DNA of 17,694 bases, taken from the NCBI GenBank assembly GCA_021798395.1, contig JAJZHS010000014.1, positions 1-17,694 of the forward strand, written 5' to 3'. This document shows, in pieces, positions 12,705 through 17,694 of this stretch (position 1 is the first letter of the stretch; the number at the start of each line of letters is the position of its first letter). The position numbers and the translations under genes were made by a program. Source of the DNA: Pseudomonadota bacterium (GTDB lineage Bacteria; Pseudomonadota; Gammaproteobacteria; Burkholderiales; Burkholderiaceae_C). The notes beneath the pieces are model-generated. The model was given only the letters and a program-made list of their open reading frames with translations. It searched no databases and was not told the DNA's origin.

Positions 12705-14222
12705 TCAGAACGTGACGACGGCGCGAACCCCGGCGACCAGTTCGTTGCGGATCAGGTGGCGGGGATCGGCCGGATCGAGCAGCCCGCCGCCCGGGTGGAC
12801 GATGTATTGCAGGTCGGGCTGCAGCGCCAGCCAGCGCGCGACCTGCGCCAGGTAGGTCAGCTCGACCAGGGTCTCGACTCCCTGCGCCGGAAGCCCCGAC
12901 GCGCGGTCGAGTTCGGCGGCGCGGCCGCTGACATGCCCGATTCCGAGATCGATGCCGAACTGGTCGTCGGGCCGGCCGGGCAGCGGGTCGTTGACGGTCA
13001 GTCCGCCGTTGAACGCGACGTCGATCAGGTTGCGGTCGTCGGGCGCGCCCATGATGCGCCCGAACACGTTCAGCGCACGCGCGGCACGCACCGGCGAGCG
13101 CCACACGGTCTGGTCGACGACCCCGTACACGCTGGCGTCGCCGTGGTGCAGCAGGGGAACTCCGCCGCTGCGCGGGTCGGCCTGCGACAAACCGTCCGCG
13201 GCAAGGTACTCGTCGGGGAACAGACCCGTGTCGTACCAGGCTCCGAGCTTGTAGCTTCCGGGAAGTCCGGCGACCGCGGTGGCGTACTGGAGCTCGCCGA
13301 TGTACAGGGTCCCGGTGTTCAGATTGAAGTTCGTTCCGTTGGGGTCAAGGACCTGCGCGTTCTGCGCGAAGCGCCCGCCGCCCGGGTTGTCGTCGAAGGC
13401 GCCGGCGAGGACCGTGACGCCGTGCGTCATGCGGGCGCGCAAACGCGCGCCCAGCGAGGACAGCGGGTACGCGGGGCCGCCCCCGTACATGTCGAAGGAC
13501 GGCAGCAGCGGCCATCCGGCCATCGTGTTGACGAACAGCCCCGAGTCGCTGCTGACGATGAACTCGTTGTCGATGCTCTGCTGGCCGATCTTGACGTCGT
13601 CGCGTCCATGGTCGAAGTCCTGGTCGTACCAGAGTTCCCACAGCCGGGCGCCGTCCCGGCCCTCGTTGCCGTTGGCCGCCTGCAGGTTGTCCAGGTACGG
13701 CCCGGTCAGCGGCTGCCCGTGGATGTCCAGCACGCTGGCATGGACCGCGCCGCCGGGCAGCCCGAAGGCTTTGCCCGCGCGCACGTCGATCGACAGCGTC
13801 GTCAGCCCCTGCACCGTCGAGCCCTGCTTGACCCCGCCGGCGAAGTTTCCGAGCAGGTTCTCGCTGTCGCTGAGATGCAGCGTGATTCCGCGCAAACTTG
13901 CGGCGGCCCGGCGTTTTCTCGGGAGGAGCGCCCCCAGGTCCGGGCTGCGCCCGGCCCGCCCCCCGAGGGGGTCGAGAAAACTTGGGGCGGCCCGGCGTTT
14001 TCTCGGGAGCCCGCTGCACGGGCCTTCGAGACCGCCCGCCGGGCAGGGACGTGTCCACGCGCCCTGCGCCGCGGACGGCTCCGGCGCGCTGCAGGCGCGC
14101 GCCGGCAGCGGACACAGCAGCACGGCCAGCGCGACGGCTCCGGGCAGCAGCCACATCGCCCTAGGGCGGGTTGTGAGCCAGTTCGGGCGCAGCGATGGAT
14201 GGGGGCGTCTCGGCCGGCTCAT
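12705..14222 (-). CDS. OprB-type outer-membrane porin with repeat-derived N-terminal insertion
   Basis: An outer-membrane beta-barrel of the carbohydrate-porin (OprB) family, 505 residues from ATG 14222 or 483 from ATG 14156. A hydrophobic export signal ends at PLPARA (about residue 43 of the long form). The barrel begins at about 111 with RGITLHLSDSENLLGNFAGG, matching OprB starts, and includes ASVLDIHGQPL, ARLWELWYDQ, KIGQQSIDNEFI and a terminal aromatic residue (VVTF), the normal outer-membrane insertion signal. Between signal and barrel, residues 72-109 come from a REP-like repeat (two PRKRRAA units 28 residues apart) that keeps the frame open. The start is uncertain: ATG 14156 gives a short signal without positive charge, ATG 14222 a long Arg-rich n-region, and neither has a good ribosome binding site. 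The solute is unknown. It lies 73 nt downstream of a TauE/SafE gene. Confidence 0.82.
   Translation of the reverse strand: MSRPRRPHPSLRPNWLTTRPRAMWLLPGAVALAVLLCPLPARACSAPEPSAAQGAWTRPCPAGGLEGPCSGLPRKRRAAPSFLDPLGGRAGRSPDLGALLPRKRRAAASLRGITLHLSDSENLLGNFAGGVKQGSTVQGLTTLSIDVRAGKAFGLPGGAVHASVLDIHGQPLTGPYLDNLQAANGNEGRDGARLWELWYDQDFDHGRDDVKIGQQSIDNEFIVSSDSGLFVNTMAGWPLLPSFDMYGGGPAYPLSSLGARLRARMTHGVTVLAGAFDDNPGGGRFAQNAQVLDPNGTNFNLNTGTLYIGELQYATAVAGLPGSYKLGAWYDTGLFPDEYLAADGLSQADPRSGGVPLLHHGDASVYGVVDQTVWRSPVRAARALNVFGRIMGAPDDRNLIDVAFNGGLTVNDPLPGRPDDQFGIDLGIGHVSGRAAELDRASGLPAQGVETLVELTYLAQVARWLALQPDLQYIVHPGGGLLDPADPRHLIRNELVAGVRAVVTF
13894..13925 (+). repeat. Direct repeat unit A of the REP-like element
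   Basis: A 32-bp unit identical to unit B except for C instead of G at 13901. It starts AAACTTG and ends GTTTTCTCGGGAG. On the porin strand it encodes the second PRKRRAA motif. Confidence 0.8.
13978..14009 (+). repeat. Direct repeat unit B of the REP-like element
   Basis: A 32-bp unit starting 84 bp (28 codons) after unit A, so both are read in the same porin frame. It encodes the first PRKRRAA motif. Confidence 0.8.
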
Positions 14223-14295
14223 TGCTCGGGACAGTCAAAAGCCCATCGTAGCGAGAGGCCGAAGGCGCCAAATGTGACCAACGCGTACAGACAAG

Positions 14296-15186
14296 TCAAA
14301 ACATGACAACCGGTCGCACCGCACGCGCCCGCCCGGCAACCGTGCGCGGGCGCCCAGGCGCGCTGCGGGCGAAGACCTCTGCGGGCTGGACGGCGCAGGC
14401 GATTGGATGGCGAAATGCGGTCGCGCGACCTGGTGTCGGCGCCGCCGAGTGGCCCGCCAAGGCCTGCGCCAACAACAGCAGGCCGATCGCCGCAAGGCCG
14501 GCGTGGACATAGCGCACAAAGCCTTGCGGGTGCATGCGCCGGTTGATCCAGCGGCCGAGCACGATGGCGGGAATCGCCGCTGGCAGGCAGATCAGGTAGT
14601 CGCGCGTCACCGCGGGCGCCCACAGGCCGCCGAGGCGGTAGCTGGCAAGCGCCAGCAGGCCGGCTGGCAGGAAATAACCCTGCAAGGTCGCGCGAAACTG
14701 TTGCGAGCTCCAGCGGCGCAGGGTTCCGTACACGACCAGCGGTGGGCCGTTCATGCCGTAGGCGGCCCCCAGCACGCCAGCGCAGAAGCCGCAGCCGAGC
14801 AGCCAGGGCAGACGGTCGGCCTTCAGGTGCGGAGGCTTGCGCCCGATCAGGCCGTAGACGGCAAAGGCGATGACGAGAACGGCCAACACCAGCCTCAGCA
14901 GCGACTGGTAGGGGCTGGTCAACAACAACAGTCCGCAGGGAATGCCCGCCAGTGAAGGCAGCAACAGCCCCAGGCTGCCGCGCAGTTGCACGTGGCGCCA
15001 GTCCTGTACCACCACGCTGGCGGCGATCGTGACGGACAGCTGAACCACCAGCGGCGTGACCAGGCGCAGCGGCAGCGCCAGCGCCAGCAGCGGCGCCGCG
15101 AACAGGGCTTCGCCGAAGCCAAAGGTGGAGCGGATGAGGGTGGCGGCGAACACGATGCCGAGCATGTACCGGGTGGCGGGGTCCAT
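14296..15186 (-). CDS. TauE/SafE family membrane protein (probable sulfite/organosulfonate or anion exporter)
   Basis: A 296-residue polytopic inner-membrane protein. The N-terminal signature STFGFGEALFAAPLLALAL (about 20-38) and the repeat-half signature GVLGAAYGMNGPPLVVYGTL (about 135-154) identify the TauE/SafE (DUF81) family; about eight hydrophobic helices are visible. Members move sulfite, sulfoacetate or related anions out of the cell. Upstream on the same strand are a MFS transporter (89-nt gap), a persulfide dioxygenase and a DsrE protein, so export of sulfite made from persulfide oxidation is a reasonable inference. ATG 15186 is chosen since helix 1 begins right after it; a TTG at 15213 would add nine residues. 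After the last helix (about 243) the protein runs on for about 50 Arg/Ala/Pro-rich residues unlike the family, possibly a result of a lost stop or frameshift. Confidence 0.87.
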   Translation of the reverse strand: MDPATRYMLGIVFAATLIRSTFGFGEALFAAPLLALALPLRLVTPLVVQLSVTIAASVVVQDWRHVQLRGSLGLLLPSLAGIPCGLLLLTSPYQSLLRLVLAVLVIAFAVYGLIGRKPPHLKADRLPWLLGCGFCAGVLGAAYGMNGPPLVVYGTLRRWSSQQFRATLQGYFLPAGLLALASYRLGGLWAPAVTRDYLICLPAAIPAIVLGRWINRRMHPQGFVRYVHAGLAAIGLLLLAQALAGHSAAPTPGRATAFRHPIACAVQPAEVFARSAPGRPRTVAGRARAVRPVVMF

Positions 15187-15275
15187 GCCGCATTCTGCGC
15201 GAAGCTCAGGCAAACCATGATGGTGGGATCGGGCACGACCCCGACATCAGCCCGCACGCAGTTGCGCGATCGAGT

Positions 15276-16604
15276 TCAAGCGCGCGGCTCCTTCGGCGGG
15301 TGGCCAGGATGGGTTTCCTGCGCGCGCAACAGCACCCAGGCGCCGGAGGCCAGCAGCCATGCCGTGGTGACCCAGAAGGCCGGCTCGATCGCGCCGCGCG
15401 CCTGCGCCACCAGGCCCAGCGCCAGCGCACCGATGGCGTAGCCGGTGTCGCGCCAGTAGCGGTAGGTGCCCAGCGCCGAGCTGCGCCAGCTCGGGTGGGC
15501 GATGTCGGCCACCGCCGCGATCAGGTTCGGATACAGCAGCGCCATGCCCACGCCCATGACCACGGCGGCCGCCAGCCACGCCGCGAAGCCGCGCACCAGC
15601 ACGGCGGCGGCCACGCCGGCGCCGAGCAGCCACAGCCCGGCCACCACCGGGCGCTTGCGCCCGATGCGATCCGACAGCGGCCCGGTCCACAGCTGGGAGG
15701 CGCCCCAGCTCAGCCCGTACACCCCGGTGACCCAGCCGACCTGCACCAGGGCCAGCCCGTGGCCGTGCAGGTACAACGGGAACAGCACCCACAGCAGCGT
15801 GTCGGCGACCTTGTTGGCCACGCCCGCCTGGCACAGCGCCGAGAAGGTGGGGTGGCGCCACGACACGTAGGCGAACACCTGGCGCGAGCTCGGGTGCTCG
15901 CTCAGGCCGTCGGCGAAGCGCGGGCGCGGCCCGGAGTGGGTGCCGCTGGCATGGCGCTGGCGCTCGGCCCGTGCCCACGGCAGGGTCTCGCGCACGAACA
16001 GCAGCGCCGTCAGCAGCGCGATGGCCATCACCGCGCTGGCGAAGCCCAGCAAGGCCACCCGTGGCCCGTAGCGCTGCGCCAGCCACGCGGTGGCCAGCCC
16101 CGCCAGGCCGACCGCGGCGTAGCCGGCGAACTCGTTGATGCCGGTGGCCAGCCCGCGCTGCTCGGCGCGCGTGATGTCCACCTTGCTGGTGACGGTCATG
16201 CTCCACGCGAATCCCTGGTTGATGCCCAGGAACAGGTTGGCGGCGACGATCCACCACCACGACTGCGCGAAAAAGATCAGCAACGGGATGGGCATGGCGG
16301 CCAGCCAGCCCAGCACCAGCACGGTCTTGCGCCCGATGCGTTCGGACAGGCGCCCGGCAACGAAGTTCAGCGCGCCCTTGACCAGGCCGAAGGAGATGAC
16401 GAAACTCAGCAGGTACAGGAATGACGAGCGCGGAACCCCGAAGTCGCGTGCCGCGACCACCGGCAGCACGGTGCGCTCCATGCCGATGACCAGACCGACC
16501 AGGAACACCTGCACCGCCTGCCAGACGAACTGGTGCAGGTTGACGCGAATGCCCTGCACGTAGGCGTCATGCGGCGACGCGGCCGCCGGGGCCTGCTCGT
16601 TCAT
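15276..16604 (-). CDS. Major facilitator superfamily (MFS) transporter
   Basis: A 442-residue inner-membrane transporter with about twelve hydrophobic helices in two halves. The cytoplasmic motif A occurs in both: GRLSERIGRKTV in the loop after helix 2 and GPLSDRIGRKRP in the equivalent place of the second half. The central loop is polar and His/Arg-rich (around ERQRHASGTHSGPRPR). The start ATG 16604 overlaps the TGA stop of the upstream persulfide dioxygenase gene (ATGA), which indicates translational coupling; the reading frame is open further upstream, but that would lie wholly inside the dioxygenase gene. Substrate is not evident from sequence. Coupling to a sulfur enzyme suggests a sulfur compound or related anion, but this is inference only. 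Confidence 0.9.
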   Translation of the reverse strand: MNEQAPAAASPHDAYVQGIRVNLHQFVWQAVQVFLVGLVIGMERTVLPVVAARDFGVPRSSFLYLLSFVISFGLVKGALNFVAGRLSERIGRKTVLVLGWLAAMPIPLLIFFAQSWWWIVAANLFLGINQGFAWSMTVTSKVDITRAEQRGLATGINEFAGYAAVGLAGLATAWLAQRYGPRVALLGFASAVMAIALLTALLFVRETLPWARAERQRHASGTHSGPRPRFADGLSEHPSSRQVFAYVSWRHPTFSALCQAGVANKVADTLLWVLFPLYLHGHGLALVQVGWVTGVYGLSWGASQLWTGPLSDRIGRKRPVVAGLWLLGAGVAAAVLVRGFAAWLAAAVVMGVGMALLYPNLIAAVADIAHPSWRSSALGTYRYWRDTGYAIGALALGLVAQARGAIEPAFWVTTAWLLASGAWVLLRAQETHPGHPPKEPRA

Positions 16605-17332
16605 GGCGAAACGTTCGCCGCGACGATGCGCTCCATGTCGGCCGGGCGCGGCGGGATCTCGGCGCACAGTTGCTCGACGAAGGCCGTGCGTGACAGGCTG
16701 AGCAGCGGGTTGAAGCGTTTCTCGAAGCCCAGGGTCGACGCCGGCTTGCCCGACAGGCCGGCACCGCAGGCGCTGCCCGCCTGGTGCGCGGGGTAGATCT
16801 CCAGCTCGGCGGGAAGACTCAGCAGCCGGCCGTGAAGCGAGTCGTACAGGCTGCCCGCCATTTCGCGTTCGCGCCCGGCCAGGTCCGGGCGGCCGACGGC
16901 GCCGACGAACAGGGTGTCGCCGGTGAGCACGAACCACGGCGCGTCGCCGCGGCGCCGGTCGGTGACCAGCAGGCACATGCTGTCGGGCGTGTGCCCGGGA
17001 GTGTGCAGCACGCGCACGCTGACGTTGCCGACCTCGATCAGCTGCTCGTCGCGCAGGGCCTCGAAGTCGAAGCGCACGAACTCGCGCGCCGCCTCGTGCA
17101 GGCAGTAGGGCGCATCCACCCTGCGCGCCAGGCTCCTGCCGCCACTGAGGTGGTCGGCGTGCACGTGGGTGTCGATCGCGTGAGTGATCCGCGCCCCGGC
17201 CTGCTGCGCCTGTTCGACGAACCAGTCCTCGTCACCGGCGACCACGTCCACCGCGACGGCCTTGCCGAGCCCCGCACAGCCGAACAGGTACGACAGGCTG
17301 GCGTCCCGGGCAGGAAGTTGTCTGAAGAACAT
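16601..17332 (-). CDS. MBL-fold persulfide dioxygenase (ETHE1-like)
   Basis: A 243-residue metallo-beta-lactamase-fold enzyme. The metal motif THVHADHLSGG (His56, His58, Asp60, His61), His114 in HTPGHTPDSM, Asp139 in LTGDTLFVGAVGRPDL and His183 in YPAHQAGSACG are all present. The GDTLF-GRPDL signature and the GKPASTLGFEKRFNP segment mark the ETHE1/persulfide dioxygenase branch, which uses one mononuclear iron to oxidise glutathione persulfide to sulfite with oxygen. There is no rhodanese domain at the C-terminus, unlike fused forms. The upstream gene (27-nt gap) encodes a DsrE-like sulfur-carrier protein, and the downstream one, an MFS transporter, overlaps its stop. Role: detoxifying or oxidising sulfane sulfur in the cytoplasm. 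The ATG at 17332 lacks an obvious ribosome binding site. Confidence 0.88.
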   Translation of the reverse strand: MFFRQLPARDASLSYLFGCAGLGKAVAVDVVAGDEDWFVEQAQQAGARITHAIDTHVHADHLSGGRSLARRVDAPYCLHEAAREFVRFDFEALRDEQLIEVGNVSVRVLHTPGHTPDSMCLLVTDRRRGDAPWFVLTGDTLFVGAVGRPDLAGREREMAGSLYDSLHGRLLSLPAELEIYPAHQAGSACGAGLSGKPASTLGFEKRFNPLLSLSRTAFVEQLCAEIPPRPADMERIVAANVSP

Positions 17333-17359
17333 GATGGGAAGTCGACCCTATGGGATGGT

Positions 17360-17694
17360 TCAGAACACCAGGACTTTCTCGGCTTCACTTGTCCAGCGTC
17401 CGAGTTCGACCATGGTCGAGCGCCTGCAATCCGCCAGAAGCTCTTCGTCCCGGAGCCCGCGGGCGTCCAGGCAGGTGCCGCACAAGGCGACCTCGCCACG
17501 CTGCGTGACCTTGTGGAGCATGGTCTCGACGTTGTAGTAGCCGGCAGGAACCCTTTGTCCAGCCTTGGCCGACAGCACGGCGTCGCCCATGAGGAACATG
17601 CGCACGCGCTGTTCCGGCTGTGCCGACAGGGTGACGGCAAGGCGCAGCGCGTTGTAGGTTCGCTCGCTGCCGTAGGGAGCTTCGTTGAGGATGA
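17360..17694 (-). CDS. DsrE family protein, 5' end beyond the window
   Basis: The C-terminal 110 or so residues of a small DsrE/DsrF-like protein; the frame is open to the window edge. The visible sequence begins ILNEAPYGSERTYNALRLA, the first strand and helix of this fold, in which only a few residues are missing, so almost the whole protein is here. Further on are VRMFLMGDAV, the loop with two cysteines in ALCGTCLDARGL, and a C-terminal VLVF strand. DsrE-like proteins carry or transfer sulfane sulfur on a conserved cysteine; the CGTC pair is the candidate site. It is the first visible gene of the group leading to persulfide dioxygenase (27-nt gap), so it may deliver persulfide to that enzyme or sense it. 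A shorter reading from GTG 17605 would cut off the first helix and is rejected. Confidence 0.87.
   Translation of the reverse strand, partial: ILNEAPYGSERTYNALRLAVTLSAQPEQRVRMFLMGDAVLSAKAGQRVPAGYYNVETMLHKVTQRGEVALCGTCLDARGLRDEELLADCRRSTMVELGRWTSEAEKVLVF

Larger units (their letters stand above)
13894..14009. repeat. REP-like composite element inside the porin gene
   Basis: A 116-bp GC-rich element. Its two ends are 32-bp direct repeats (13894-13925 and 13978-14009) with a single mismatch. Between them GTTTTCTCG (13913-13921) is matched by its inverse CGAGAAAAC (13973-13981), and the centre is a hairpin CCGGGC-TGC-GCCCGG (13940-13954). Direct plus inverted modules around a central hairpin resemble the REP/BIME class of dispersed bacterial repeats. 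No second copy occurs in this window. Confidence 0.75.

Noticed and set aside
13894..14009. CRISPR array
   Set aside because: Only two repeat units with one intervening segment that itself carries inverted arms and a hairpin. No cas genes are nearby.
15276..16976. MFS frame extended to 566 codons
   Set aside because: The extension lies entirely within the persulfide dioxygenase gene on the same strand. The ATG at 16604 overlaps its stop codon and begins the family-like sequence.
1..17694. tRNA, rRNA, insertion sequence, integrase or phage genes
   Set aside because: None recognised on either strand. Apart from the repeat in the porin, I see no mobile-element signature, though without a search a small RNA could be missed.

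Overview
The window is a very GC-rich, gene-dense stretch of bacterial chromosome. It looks betaproteobacterial, most likely Burkholderiales: a 107-residue FdxA ferredoxin sits next to a thioredoxin-reductase-like ferredoxin-NADP reductase, there is a MarR/cytochrome b561/YceI operon, a split YeeE/YedE transporter, and a GC-rich REP-like repeat. This placement is inference from gene content; no rRNA or tRNA is present to confirm it. I see no CRISPR array, integrase, transposase or phage gene.

Layout. (1) 1-616, plus strand: the tail of a YeeE/YedE membrane protein and its small partner, a split sulfur-compound transporter. (2) 641-2254, minus: an acyl-CoA synthetase. (3) 2445-3900, plus: fdxA followed 13 nt later by a ferredoxin-NADP reductase, a compact electron-transfer pair. 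(4) 3950-6212: an lldD-type L-lactate dehydrogenase (minus) divergent from an LldR/FadR-type regulator (plus). The 373-nt gap between them carries two near-identical palindromes, TGGTCNGACCA, centred 103 bp apart, plus a strong GC hairpin in the presumed lldD leader. (5) 6237-9187, minus: a tight five-gene operon in transcription order marR, cytochrome b561, yceI, yceI, pirin, with a palindrome just upstream of marR. (6) 9381-12562, plus: circularly permuted ATP-grasp protein, alpha-E protein and Anbu proteasome-like peptidase. This peptide-modification system is conserved but functionally unresolved, and here it lacks the transglutaminase-like protease that often accompanies it. (7) 12705-14222, minus: an OprB-type outer-membrane porin whose N-terminal region is interrupted in frame by a REP-like element. 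(8) 14296-17694, minus: a sulfur gene group in transcription order DsrE-like protein (cut by the window edge), ETHE1-type persulfide dioxygenase, MFS transporter (ATGA overlap), TauE/SafE exporter, possibly continuing into the porin.

How the parts work together. The two ends both concern sulfur: uptake (YeeE/YedE) at the left, and handling of sulfane sulfur (DsrE), its oxidation to sulfite (persulfide dioxygenase) and anion export (TauE/SafE) at the right. The middle covers lactate oxidation under substrate-responsive repression, a MarR-controlled envelope operon, and the Anbu cluster. The best candidate for an under-described system is the three-gene Anbu cluster. The most unusual sequence feature is the repeat embedded in the porin reading frame. 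Convergent gene pairs are separated by short GC hairpins rather than by classical U-tract terminators.
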